Origin: Absidia repens
Taxonomy: Eukaryota; Mucoromycota; Mucoromycetes; Mucorales; Cunninghamellaceae
Assembly: GCA_002105175.1 (NCBI GenBank)
Contig: MCGE01000010.1
Span: 496,001 to 560,000, forward strand
DNA: 64,000 nucleotides
Direction of reading: 5' to 3'
Part shown: positions 24,430 through 34,614 of the stretch, one piece after another
Numbering within the stretch: position 1 is the first letter of the stretch
How the letters are laid out: every line of letters begins with the position of its first letter
Notes under the pieces: generated by a model
What the model was told of the DNA's origin: nothing
Databases searched by the model: none
What the model saw: only the letters and a program-made list of their open reading frames with translations
Made by a program: the position numbers and the translations under genes

Positions 24430-24660
24430 CGAAACTAACGATAAAAAGAGACAAGCGTATTTTATTTGGATGAAGTTACAAACTATGACAAACTAACACT
24501 AAACTAAATTATTGCTGGTTCAGTGATAACTATGGCGAAGCTAATCTAATGAGTGGATCCAAATCTTGAATCCAAAATGAAAGCGATTCCCCATGCATGT
24601 TTGTATTGCATTTTTTAAAATACCCCTGATTCAAGTCCTAATTCTAATCCAAGATCACAG
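24430..24660 (-). repeat. TIR core, right arm of element 2
   Basis: Minus-strand copy, of a diverged subtype: the GTCAGGACTAG segment is replaced by TTAGGACTTGAATCAGGGG and the next block by AAAAAATGCAATACAAACAT, then GCATGGGGAATCGCTTTC and TTTGGATTCAAGATTTGG. The same subtype occurs at 26690, 28200, 34120 and 62600. Confidence 0.75.
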
Positions 24661-24851
24661 CACATTGAAGCTTTAAAGGAGAAAGCAAATAAAAAATAAG
24701 AAGAAAACGAAAAAAGACAAAAGTAAATAAATAAAAAATAAAGCGCAAACGGAGTTTAAATGGCGCCACCGTCCACCTTTTTTCTTTCTTGCATATAGTC
24801 GTTCGACTGCCTCTTCCATTCAAAAGCCAAAAAAAAAACCCCCCAAATCCT

Positions 24852-25050
24852 AACTGAGCGCCGAACAACGATGGATGGACCCCAAGGGGCTGCCCACCTT
24901 AGTGCGAAATGGCGGAGGCCCTAATCCCTTCCCTATTTTTTTTTTTTCAGCACACATAAAAAACCCATTGACAACGCGCTGAGCACGACGGTTGGGTTCC
25001 AAGGGGCTGCCCACCAAAGTGCTAAATGGCGGAGCCTTTAATCCTATCCC
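24852..25050 (+). repeat. Two tandem GC-richer repeat units
   Basis: Two units in tandem, each built from GCGCTGAGCACGACGGTTGG, a CCAAGGGGCTGCCCAC block, then AGTGCGAAATGGCGGAGG and TTTAATCC. The second is preceded by TTTTTTTCAGCACACA. A shared tail (ACCCACACTTTAATAAAAA, ATCGAAAGATTTCC) continues to about 25120 and recurs at 28628-28690. Confidence 0.8.
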
Positions 25051-25508
25051 ATCAAAACCCACACTTTAATAAAAACTGTGACACCCAATACATCGAAAGA
25101 TTTCCAAAAGCTCCAGCGGGGCGCCAGAGTGTTCATTATATTCTTTTATCAAGGTTTTTTTTAAAACCACCCAACTTGTTGTATCATAAATTTTTGACAG
25201 CTGAGTCTGAATTTCATTTTACTTTTTTTTGACTTGATCTAACTCATTATTTATTTTATCGACCTTACTATTTTCAAAAATGAAAATAACACATCACTGC
25301 TTGGACTTTCAAATCTAGTCCTGTTTTATTTTTAAGCCTTTGCAGCTACAATCGGTTGAACTTCATCCTAAAAGGGTCTGGCGCTCACATACAAACAACA
25401 CATAAAACTACAAAAACACAACCCAGCTACAAGCTAATATACGAGAATGAACGTAGCAAAAGAAAAACCAAACTCAGATATAAACGGCTAGAGAGCAAAA
25501 AGATGATC

Positions 25509-25580
25509 TTCCCACACGGGGAATCGAACCCCGGCCACGGCGGTGAAAGCGCCGGATCCTAGCCACTAGACCATATGGGA
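25509..25580 (-). tRNA. tRNA-Glu (anticodon UUC)
   Basis: 72 nt on the minus strand without an intron. The acceptor stem TCCCATA pairs with TGTGGGA (one G-U). The D-arm lies in GGTCTAGTGGCTAGGAT (A-box), the anticodon stem-loop is CGGCG-CTTTCAC-CGCCG with anticodon TTC, and the T-arm contains the B-box GGGTTCGATTCCCC. The 3' discriminator is A and no CCA is encoded, as expected in eukaryotes. It lies in the repeat island, about 450 bp to the right of two GC-richer repeat units. Confidence 0.97.
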
Positions 25581-25589
25581 GACATGAAA

Positions 25590-26380
25590 AATGAATTTGA
25601 GGGCTTCTATTTGAGCCCAAAGGTTCATTCCAGCCAATCAGAGCTCTTCTTTAGTTAGAATACAGGTATTTTCCCTTTTTGTTAGTTCTGACCCCTGACT
25701 AATAGTACATAGCTTCTTTTATCACTTATAGCAACTTTATTTATTTATTATTTTTTGGGTCATGAATAACTGTCTTTATTTTTATTTATCAGGGTGTGAA
25801 TTTCGAATTGGAATAAAAAATCATCTTTTTCTCTCCACCTTATTTTTTTAGTGACTCAAATTGATCGGTTATCGCTATACGGTCGTAACAGAAAAATGAA
25901 ATTGATATAATATATAAATCGATAAACTGCAAGTATGTCACGTAATCTCCATTTTGCAGGATATTTGAGGGTGATAGAAGTGAATACTGGGAGAGAAATT
26001 CTTCATATGAATCAACTCATGTGTCTGGAGGGGAAGTACATTTGTCATATCATTTAGATTGGCGTTGGCCATCCCGAGTTTATGTTTGTTTATGCAGCAC
26101 AGTACTTCTATAAAATCTATCTTTTATTTTAACCAGTGATTCAAGCCTTTGTTGCCCGTTACATTAAGCCATTTTACTTTGATATTGTGTATCGTAGGGG
26201 GTCTGAAAAAAAATCAAGAATCAAAACCAAACCAGATTTTTTTCAGGGGCATTCTATGAAATAAATTAATTTTTTATTTTTATTGAATAGTTATGAAGTC
26301 TTGGATATGAATTTTGTGTAAAGTTGGACAGTCGGACTTGCTTCATGTCAGAAATTTTTGGTAAATAGTCAGACGAATTT
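25590..26380. other. Gene-free repeat-island DNA
   Basis: AT-rich sequence between the tRNA and the long pyrimidine tract. Contains short T-runs and no ORF over 60 codons with domain-like composition. Confidence 0.4.
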
Positions 26381-26662
26381 TTTTTTTTTTTTTGCGTTCT
26401 GGTTCTCTTTTTTTTTTTGGTCCTCTTTTTTTTGTGGTCCTCTTTTTTTGTGGTCCTCTTTTTTTTGCGATCCTCTTTTTTTTGCGATCCTCTTTTTTTT
26501 GTGGTCCTCTTTTTTTGCGATCCTCTTTTTTTTTATTCCTTTTCTTTTTTTTTGTTCTCTTTTTTTTTTTTGTTCTCTTTTTTTTTTTGTTCTCTTTTTT
26601 TTTTTTGTTCTCTTTTTTTTTTGTTCTCTTTTTTCTTTTTTCTCTTTTTTCCTTTCCTTTCA
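26379..26662. repeat. 280 bp polypyrimidine tract with 15-16 bp units
   Basis: Runs of 7-12 T are separated first by GTGGTCCTC or GCGATCCTC, later by GTTCTC, giving a degenerate tandem array on the strand shown. It stands directly outside a plus-orientation TIR core (26665 onwards), exactly where the other plus arms carry a shorter pyrimidine tract, so it looks like an expanded version of that module. Frames across it are Phe- or Lys-rich low complexity and not genes. Confidence 0.85.
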
Positions 26663-28400
26663 TTAAAGCTTCAATGAGGCGATTGCGAACTTGGTTTAGT
26701 TGTTAGAACTTGAATTAGGGGCATTGTGAAAATTCACTGTAAACATCATGGGGAACCCTTTCATTTTGGATGTAGGATTTGAACACACTATTAGATTAGG
26801 ACAGCATCTTGGAAATGCGTGTCATGAAACCTTCATTATTTAGCTTAGTGTCAGTTGTCTTAGTTTATCTCAGCATTTGAAACGGTATATCTCGTCTTTT
26901 TACCATTAGCACCATTAGTCTTGCACAAACGACTATAGTGGTTATCTTCAACAGTAGGTCCCTTCATTGTACATTCCTCCCCTCTGCCATTTAGGTCAAC
27001 GTTGAGCATCCACCAGTTTATGTTAATTTATACAATACTTCAATAAAATATGTCTTATTTTTACCCATTTTTTCAAATCCATGTCGACATAAAGTTAAAT
27101 CTCTTTTTTTTTTTTTTTTTTTTTTTTGAAAAAAAGCATACTGTATAACATATCATCCAGCTTTTTCGTCCCTGCCTCTCCCCTTTACGGGTTTTATACC
27201 TTCACAGTGAGATGCGAGTCATGTTCAAGTTCAAATGTTGTTATTTATTCAATATCACAGAAATCGGTAACCAATACTATAATATACTATACTAGACTAG
27301 ACGAGACTACTTTTATTTTTCATGCAGTTAGTTGGCTTTTGTTTTTGTTTTTGTTGTTGTTTGTTATATATACGTTATTCGTTTTGCTTTAGTTTTCTTC
27401 AACTAGCTTGGTTTGGCTTTGGGTTGATTTTTTTTATCTGGTTTGGTTTTGGCTTCAAGTTTTCTATCTAGCTTGGTTTTGCTTTTGCTTTTTGCAAAAA
27501 CCAAACCATCAAACCATTTAAAAACCCTACTATATCACATATCATATCAACCAACTTCCTCTGCATATAGTATTTCACATCATCACTTTGACATACAGGT
27601 CATATTCAAGTTCAAATGATTTTTGTTATTACATATTAAAAAGAACATGGATCGTAAGAAAACTCAGCTATAGTAACTTGAATTTCGCTCTTTTGGTCCT
27701 CCAACTTTTTTTTTCTGATCCATCGCTAGCGCCTTGTCCACCATAGTAGCCGTCCATCCTTTTTTTCTCAATCGCTGCCTACTCATAGTGCCAAATCACA
27801 GAGTCTTCCATCCCATCCCATTAAAATCCACACCTCAGAACCTCCCTGCCACCCAGTAGCTACATAATTAATACTATTCTCAACTTTGCTCTTCAATATA
27901 CCCCACCACAATAAAATACACTGTAATAGCTGTTTTTTCACACAAACACATCCCTGTACTCTTTTCTACGCACAAACTTATGGAGTTGGTAGAAGACGTT
28001 TCCATAATACCCAATCCGTTCCTTTTTCATATATGTATATATAAACACACATTTTTTTTCTATGCATATGTAATACACATTCGATAAGCTCATCATGTAA
28101 ACGTACAACAGAGATATTAATTATAATAAAAAGAACATATTTATTCAGACGTAGTTATAAACGATGACAAACTATTACTAAACTAATGAGTGCTAATCTA
28201 CTGTCGTTCCCAAATCCTTCATCCAAAATGAAAGCGTTTCCCCATGATATTTGTTTTGCGTTTTTTAAAACGCCCCTAATTCAAGTTCTAACACTAATCC
28301 TAGATCACCAGCACCCCAATGAGCCTTGCCATCATATCATTCAGACTATCATGAATGCGGAGCCTGAATCATCCAGCCTTTTTTTTTTTTATGTCAAAAA
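26663..28400. mobile_element. Possible long-TIR element 3
   Basis: A plus-orientation arm (26663-26900: GCTTCAATGAGGCG, TTAGAACTTGAATTAGGGGC, CATCATGGGGAACCCTTTC, TTTGGATGTAGGATTTG) and a minus-orientation arm (about 28130-28330 with AATGAAAGCGTTTCCCCATG and GCCCCTAATTCAAG) flank about 1.3 kb without coding. AATAAAATATG blocks lie inside both arms, as in elements 1 and 2. The pair is more diverged, so joint origin is less certain. Confidence 0.5.
28130..28330 (-). repeat. TIR core, minus orientation
   Basis: Minus-strand copy of the diverged core subtype: TTAGAACTTGAATTAGGGGC, GCAAAACAAATATCATGGGG, TTTGGATGAAGGATTTGG on that strand. A single GC-richer unit follows at 28519. Confidence 0.7.
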
Positions 28401-28518
28401 ATCTGGGAAGGTAATTTCCATAGTGCATAATTCGTTTTAATTTCCAGTGGAAAGGCAGTCGCAACCCCTACATAATCAAGCTCTGATCTCTCTGACGCCT
28501 TTCAAGTAAGCTATTATT

Positions 28519-28690
28519 TCAGCACACAAAAAAAAACCCAATGACGACGCGCTGAGCACGGCGGTTGGGCCCCAAGGGACTGCCCATCATAGTGCGAAAT
28601 GGCGGAGGCTTTAATCCATTCTCATCAAAACCCACACTTTAATATAAAAAAAAACTCTGACACCAAATAAATCGAAAGATTTCCGAAGCT
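28519..28690 (+). repeat. Single GC-richer repeat unit with tail
   Basis: TTTCAGCACACAAAAAAAAA, GCGCTGAGCACGGCGGTTGG, AGTGCGAAATGGCGGAGG, then ACCCACACTTTAATATAAAA and ATCGAAAGATTTCC. It has the same order and orientation as the second unit at 24949-25120. Confidence 0.8.
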
Positions 28691-28919
28691 CCACTTAGAG
28701 CATCTCTGACCTTGTGCTATCCGTCCATTTCCTCCACTCACATCACCGTATCCATGTCGCTGTTACAATGTTGTTGGTTTTTTTTGGCAACACATTTCCA
28801 GATACACTGTACTTGCCATTTTACACAAACCCCCCCCCCACACACCGGTTCTGTTTCTCCACGCACATATGCCATGCCCATTCAGCGAGGCAATTAAAAG
28901 CATAAAAGAGAACAATGGT

Positions 28920-29190
28920 AAAAAACAAGACATGTTTAATTCTGATATAGATGCAATATAAACTATGACAACTAACGCTAAGCTGAGCTAATGACACTAT
29001 TCTAAAAATGAATGCTAATTCGATGACGGTCAAAGATCACGAATCCAAAATGGAAGGGTCACCCCATTGCACTTTTCAAAAGGCTCCTGATTCAAGTAAC
29101 CACTAATCCAAGATCACTAAATCCACAGTAGGAGTTGATTTTAAAAAAAAAAGAAAAGGAAGAATGAGGAAGAAAAAAAACTAAATCCAT
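28920..29190 (-). repeat. TIR arm, minus orientation (diverged)
   Basis: Minus-strand core: GATCTTGGATTAGTGGTTAC, TTGAATCAGGAGCC, ATGGGGTGACCCTTCC and TTTTGGATTCGTGATC. An A/G tract follows at 29140-29185 and two GC-richer units at 29228. No matching left arm is clear. Confidence 0.6.
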
Positions 29191-29227
29191 GAGAGGCGGA
29201 GTGCGAATGGTTCAGTCATCCTGTTTT

Positions 29228-29441
29228 TCAGCACACACAAAAAAAAGTACCCATTGACGCCGCGCTGAGCACGACGGTTGGGCTCCAAGGGGGCTGCCCA
29301 CCAAAGTGCGAAATGACGGAGGCTCTAATCCCTTCACTATTTTTTTTCAGCACGCAAAAAAAACCATTGCCGATGCACTGAGCACGGCGGTTGGGCCCCA
29401 AGGGGCTGCGCACCATAGTGCGAAATGGCGGAGGCTTTAAT
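29228..29441 (+). repeat. Two tandem GC-richer repeat units
   Basis: Units at about 29228-29338 and 29347-29441, each starting TTTTCAGCACRCAAAAAA and containing CTGAGCACGRCGGTTGGG, the CCAAGGGG block and AGTGCGAAATGRCGGAGG. They follow directly after a minus-orientation TIR arm, as at 24.85 kb. Confidence 0.8.
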
Positions 29442-29656
29442 TGTATGAGACATGGATGGTTAGTTTGGCGGGAAAAAATGATTGTATAATATTTCTAAAG
29501 ACGCATGGAAAATTTGAAGTTGAACGGTTTAGTAGTTCGTTTTATATAAGCGAAGAAGAAAATATTGCACGTTAACTCGATTTTGCAGGCTGACGTACCT
29601 CCAGATTTTTTGGCAGTGTGAATTCAACCGCCGCCGCCAGCCTGCATTGTTTGTCG

Positions 29657-29724
29657 AGAAAAAAAAAAGGGGGAAGGGGCACAAAAAAAAAAAAAAAGGG
29701 GGAAGGGGCACAAAAAAAAAAAAA
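29657..29724 (+). repeat. Short tandem repeat of an A-run plus GGGGGAAGGGGCAC
   Basis: Two copies of a unit made of 9-15 A followed by GGGGGAAGGGGCAC, and a third A-run. It is a purine tract next to the plus-orientation core at 29790; other plus arms have pyrimidines there, so this flank differs. Confidence 0.75.
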
Positions 29725-29789
29725 TAGAAATCAACGGGAATGAGCCAACATCTGTTCACTGTTTTGGGCTCGTTGTGGACCTGGTGACC

Positions 29790-29960
29790 TTAGCTTTCTG
29801 TTAGAACTAGTTTAGAAGGGTTTTAGAAAAGGGATTGCAAGAAACATGGGGAAACCCTTTCATTTTGAGTCTAGGATCTTGGGGAAATGTCTTGATTAGC
29901 TTAGTACATGTATGTCACTTTTCTTCAATAAAGCATATCTCCGCTTCAATAAAACTTGTA
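29790..29960 (+). repeat. TIR core, plus orientation
   Basis: GTGACCTTAGCTTTCTG, TTAGAACTAGTTTAGAAGGG, GATTGCAAGAAACATGGGG, AACCCTTTCATTTTGAG, then CTTCAATAAAGCATATCTC. This copy joins features of both core subtypes. The nearest minus arm is at 34.0 kb, with the NHP2 and YIP1 genes in between. Confidence 0.65.
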
Positions 29961-31384
29961 TTTACTTCAAAAAACTATCCGCCTTAGCTTTAAAAAATGT
30001 GTATTTGCTTCAATGATGTATGTTGAAACTTCATTAGAAGCTTGGAGATCCCTTTTAGAGATCCCTTTTTTATTTTACATCTTTCCGTCTTCTACACCAT
30101 TCTTCTAAGCTAACACCTTTCTCAACTACTAATGGTCGGTCTATCGTATTCCTAGTTCCTGGTTAGCAATATATATATCAAAGTATCTATATCGTCATCT
30201 TTAAAAAGAAAGAGGGGTAAACCCTTATCTAAGATAACCATCTAAGATAAAGATCTAGGATAAAGATCTATGACTGAAATTTCCATCATTTCCTCCACTC
30301 ACATCACGTAGAACGTCTCTGACTTTTCCATCCATTTCGTCTACTCACATCACTATATCCATGTCGCTGTTACAATCGTGTGGGGATTTTTTTTTGGCAA
30401 CTGTAAGTAGCATTATACTAGGGCTCTTAACAATACCTAAATGAAGAGTATTGGTATTGAACAATACCATGTTAGCGAGATTAGCAATACCTGTTGTATT
30501 CTTGGTTCCTGATTAGCAATATTTACATCAAAGCATCTATACCATCATCATTTGTATACCCGCCTTATCTCTTCACTCTATTTGTTACCCCTGAATTTCC
30601 CACTTAATCTCACACTTGTCATTCAACACATCAGATAGCACACAGCCTCAATTATCCGTAGTCTCAAATATACCGTTATCATGCTTCCATCCACAGCCAC
30701 AAATATCTTCATTTTATTATAAGGAGACTTGACATTTTATCAATTAAATAAAAACCATATATATTATCTTCCATTAAAAAAAAAAAAGAATGTTGGTAGG
30801 GCCACGGGTTGAAGCGTAATGATCATTCTTTGTATCTCCTAAACCCAATTGCACCCCATTCATCATTTGGAAGGTCTAAATAAATGTATTATAATAAAAT
30901 TACGATACTATATTTCACAACCAATAATCATAGCTTTCCAGAAAAGTGGTGATATTCCTGGATTTACCATTACTGTATTCTGGATACTTTATCATATTAT
31001 ACAGAATTCCTCGTAGGAAGTTTATTATAGTACAGTAATCAGTTCCATTGTTTCTATCGTTTTAGAAGGCTCTGACGATGACAAGAAACAGATGCATATA
31101 TTATGCTACATGTGGCAAAAGATGTGATGAAAAAAATGGTTGTACATTGACATATCTGCAGTTGTATGGTGATCCACCACCCTAGATTTATAACGCCTGG
31201 TTAGGGTTTATACCAAAAATGGTATGCAGATGCTTTCATGCCAATTTTTTCAAGGTACGAATTTAAAATGCCGCAAAAGGTGGCTGTAAATTTTTTGTGA
31301 CAGTTTTAATCAGGAAAAAAAGAGAGCTCAATTTTTTTTCTTTTCCTTCTTTTTGTCTGCATTCAACCAGCACTGTTTACACCA
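29961..31384. other. Gene-free DNA upstream of NHP2
   Basis: AT-rich, with short local repeats: AGATCCCTTTT twice at 30047-30068, ATCTAAGATAA-like units at 30223-30272, and CACTCACATCAC with TCCATGTCGCTGTTACAAT at 30297-30376, the latter shared with 28736-28768. No coding frame. The last 100 bp with T/C-rich DNA is the likely NHP2 promoter and leader. Confidence 0.4.
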
Positions 31385-32009
31385 ATGGCTAAAGACAAGA
31401 AGGAAAAGAAGGAAAAGAAAGCCGAATCTACCGCCGCTACTGACATTGTTCGGTTCGCTTCACCCATTGCTCATCCTATGGCCGAAGACAAACTTACAAA
31501 GAAGATCCACAAGACCATCAAGAAAGGTAATACAAAGAATAACCTCTCTCTCTCTCTATGCGTAGGAGCTTATTGACGACTTTTTTCACTCTAAATCAAT
31601 TAGCCAGTAAAGCCAAACACGTGCGTCGTGGTGTTAAGGAAGTGGGAAAGGCTCTCCGTAAAGGCGAAAAAGGCTTGGTCGTTATTGCCGGTGATATCTC
31701 CCCCATCGATGTGATCGCGCACTTACCTGTGTTATGTGAAGATTCCAACGTACCCTACGTATTTGTGCCTTCTAAAGAACAACTTGGTGAATCGGCTTCA
31801 ACTAAGCGACCTACCTCTGTAACCATGGTTGTTTTGGGTGGACAAAAGAAGGATCTCACATCTGCTGAAGAGTACAAGGAAATGTATGATGATTGCTTTG
31901 CTCAAGCGAAGAAGTTGGTAAGTGACCTGTTGTAGAAGTCATATAGGATACTATTACTGATATGTCTGTTTTTATTATGATGATGTATAGGATGAAGCTT
32001 TGGTATATT
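31385..32009 (+). CDS. NHP2: H/ACA snoRNP protein Nhp2 (L7Ae family)
   Basis: RNA-binding core subunit of H/ACA ribonucleoproteins (rRNA pseudouridylation), acting in the nucleolus. Exon 1 (31385-31526) starts MAKDKKEKKEKK and continues to KIHKTIKK. Exon 2 (from 31604) contains the L7Ae signature GVKEVGKALRKGEKGLVVIA, then GDISPIDVIAHLPVLCED and YVFVPSKEQLG. At 31918 a perfect donor (TTG|GTAAGT) and an acceptor ending GATGTATAG allow a third exon ending LDEALVY at 32009. Read through, the protein ends LVSDLL at 31935. Both ends give the normal length of about 155 residues. The Lys-rich N-terminus is usual. Upstream of YIP1 on the same strand. Confidence 0.93.
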
Positions 32010-32333
32010 AGAAATCTACCTCATATCCTATTCATATCAATTGCATCACTTTCCATCCTTATACACCACCTACATACGCTGACGCATACATCCTTTATAT
32101 TGTCACCATATCAACCCTCTTTTTGTGAATATTACAAACAACTCTCGTACAATACATTTTATATTTTGACATCTACAACTTCCAATCCACGACTTTTTTT
32201 TATCATCCAACGGTCTTTTAATAAAATGAAACTGACTCCTTATTTTATTTGTCTCTGTCACTCCCTTCTTTTTTGTTTTTTTTATTTTTTTATTTTTTAT
32301 TATTATTATTTACTTCATCCCACTTTATACAAC
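32010..32333. other. NHP2-YIP1 intergenic region
   Basis: Short AT-rich spacer with a T-tract and TTATTATTATT just before the YIP1 ATG at 32334. An in-frame extension upstream of that ATG exists, but it is hydrophobic and T-rich and I take it as untranslated. Confidence 0.4.
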
Positions 32334-33174
32334 ATGGCAAACTCAGTTTTGTTTGATGTCAATTCACCATCAACGAATAGCGACTATTATGCAGCTTCTG
32401 ATTCAGGAAAGGACGATCTACAATTTTACAATACTTACGGACAACCACCACAACAGCAACATCAACAATCACCATACGAACCGTCATCTTATTATGTACC
32501 ACCACCACCTTCAGGCGATATGAATATGAATGGAGGAGGCTATGCCGAAACCAATTTAGGTTTTTGGAGTGCGTTTGGTACCACTGGTTTGCCTGGCGAA
32601 CCACCATTGCTGGAGGAACTTGGAATGAACTTTTATCATATCAAAGACAAGGTAAAGATTTTATCTATACATGTTGCATGTCACTTATTTGTGTCGCGTG
32701 GATTCCTTAATATAGAGTCTCATGGTTCTGATTCCGATTCGATCTATTCCTCCTTCAGTCATGGACGACACTGACCTAGCAGGCCCTTTACTCTATCTCT
32801 TTTTATATGGACTTGGGTTGATGTTATCAGGAAAAGTGCACTTTGGTTATGTCTACGGTGTTGGTGTGATGGGGGTTGGATCGCTCTATTTTTTATTGAA
32901 TATGATGTCGCAACAGGTGGGTGTGGACTTCGCTCTCACTGCCAGTGTCCTTGGTTATTGTCTTCTACCCATGGTCATGCTCAGTGGGATCAGCATTGTG
33001 CTCAAATTGGGTGGGATGGTTGGCCTTAGTTTAACTGTCATTAGTATAGTTTGGTGTACCCTCTCTAGCTCTGCCATGTTCACAAGTGTATTGCGTATGC
33101 ACGATCAGCGCATTCTAGTTATGTATCCCTTGGTATTATTTTATTCCTGTTTTGCTTTGATGACTGTTTTTTAA
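32334..33174 (+). CDS. YIP1: Yip1-family Golgi/ER vesicle protein
   Basis: Multi-pass membrane protein that binds Rab GTPases in ER-Golgi traffic. Exon 1 (32334-32651) starts MANSVLFDVNSPS and encodes the polar Gln/Pro/Tyr-rich cytosolic region, ending in the family signature LGFWSAFGTTGLPGEPPLLE and ELGMNFYHIKDK. Exon 2 (32716-33174) encodes about five hydrophobic segments: DTDLAGPLLYLFLYGLGLML, FGYVYGVGVMG, LGYCLLPMVMLSGI, and a C-terminal MYPLVLFYSCFALMTVF before TAA. The G-P-rich DLAGP..GK block is typical of YIPF5/Yip1. Length is about 257 residues, normal. Confidence 0.92.
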
Positions 33175-33567
33175 TAAAAATATACAATGATTTAGAATTT
33201 TATCATGTTGGGTATTTATGATGACAATGACGAGAATGAAAATGTGAGATATATGTTAGGGTAGGGGTGGTGTGAAGCATGGGTTGGGAATCATGGGTAT
33301 AACAAAAAAGAGAACTACACTTCCGCTTGATGTATGGTTTGACGAATTAATTGATCCGCTTATTTTTTCTAAGAAAAAGAATTAGCATGAATAGGAGGTG
33401 ATAGCAATGATAATGAAAATAATCATGTCAATTTTCTCCGCATATGGGCAATTATTACGATAGATACATCTCTACCAGAGCCACCACCAATATTGACTGG
33501 CCTTTGACTGGGGATGTTTGAGGGTAACTGTCCATCTATCTGAAAAAAGAAAAAGTGGGCGGAAATT

Positions 33568-33598
<31 letters not shown>

Positions 33599-34263
33599 AG
33601 CGCTGCTCAATACCTCTGATGGTTGCTATTTAATGTAGGGAAGAATAGTATAATATAGTATAGTATATAGTATGTATCTTTGCTGGAAATTGTTTTCACT
33701 AAATAAAAACCAATTGAACTTGAATATGACTTCTATGTCAAAGTGATGGTATGAAAAAACAGAGACCTGCAATATATCCATGTATATTTTCAAGTGAGTA
33801 GATTAATAGTAAACCAGGTCTCAAAATATAGAGCAGTATTGTGCTCAAAATGGTTTTGAAAGAGACGTAAAAAATTGAAGATATATTTTATTGAAGTATA
33901 AACCAGTATAAACTGGGCGGTCATTGCTAATCTAAAAGGCGCAAGGTGCAATTGTAAAAAAATAGATCAACTGGAGATGTCTAACTAAACATGTGAGAGA
34001 GGCTAATGGCAGCAAAGTCAAAATATATTTTATTCATATGATATAAAACTATAGCAGCTAGCACTAAACCAAACTAATAAAAGGTTCAATAGCACTATTC
34101 TAAGATGGAGGCTAACGATGGTTCCCAAAACATGAATCCAAAGTGGAAGGGTTTTCCCATGCATGTTTGCATTGCTCTTTTCAAAATTCCCCTAATTCAC
34201 TTTCTAACTCTAATCCAAGAAGGCCATCACCTCAAAGGAACTTCAATGAGGACAGGGGTGGTA

Positions 34264-34301
<38 letters not shown>

Positions 34302-34614
34302 AAAAAAAACTCAGAGTTTCAAACTTGAGCAATCCATTTTTTGGGGGAGGGGTAAAAACATGCACGATTAAAAATAACCACATTTGAGGCCTTGTGTCTT
34401 ATAAATGCAAAGTATAGTATATATATACATTGACGGCATGGTGACAAAGAATAAAAAGAAGTACAATTCTAATTTTATTGATGAGTTTGTGTACATGAAA
34501 CAGTGTATAATGAGGGTGACATATATTGTAAAATAAAATATAAAAAAACAGGAGAAAGGGGCTAAGTATAATATAAAATAATAATAAAAAACAAAACTGC
34601 TATGTATATCTACT
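33175..34614. other. Intergenic region with TIR arm and homopolymers
   Basis: Contains the YIP1 3' end (AATAAAAATATAC right at its stop), a run of 25 T at 33574-33598, a minus-orientation TIR arm at about 34010-34240 and a run of 33 A at 34267-34299. No ORF that I accept. Confidence 0.5.
34010..34320 (-). repeat. TIR arm, minus orientation
   Basis: On the minus strand: GGCCTTCTTGGATTAGAG, TTAGAAAGTGAATTAGGGG, GCATGGGAAAACCCTTCC and TTTGGATTCATGTTTTGG, ending GAATAAAATATATTTTG. A poly(A)/purine tract lies at the expected outer side (34267-34320). Confidence 0.75.

Larger units (their letters stand above)
21955..24790. mobile_element. Long-TIR element 2 (non-autonomous)
   Basis: Left arm (about 21955-22640): TTTCAAATCCCGC, pyrimidine tract, ACTTCTTTGAGGTTATGG, then the core (22060-22180) with GCGTCAGGACTAGTTTAGAA and GCATGGGGAACCCCTTTC, then several CAATAAA blocks. 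Right arm (about 24430-24790) is inverted: core at 24540-24656, A/G tract 24680-24750, and GTTTAAATGGCGCC at its outer edge. The 1.8 kb between the arms is AT-rich, with an A-run at 22894-22919 and no transposase-like frame. Two GC-richer units follow immediately at 24852-25050. Confidence 0.65.

Noticed and set aside
24644..25062. 70-74 codon Gly/Pro-rich frames on the minus strand
   Set aside because: Read out of the tandem GC-richer repeat units; similar frames occur at 29228-29416 for the same reason.
26343..26663. 106-codon Lys-rich frame and its Phe-rich counterparts on the other strand
   Set aside because: All arise from the T-run tandem tract; composition is purely repeat-driven and no start context or domain supports a gene.
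31962..32333. In-frame N-terminal extension of YIP1
   Set aside because: T-rich, hydrophobic by composition and upstream of the family-conserved start at 32334.
21955..34320. Search for a transposase or reverse transcriptase in the repeat island
   Set aside because: No frame with a DDE, RNase H, helicase or RT motif was found; the elements look non-autonomous.
34105..34371. 88-codon frame ending in a Lys run
   Set aside because: Translation of a TIR arm plus a 33 A run; not a gene.
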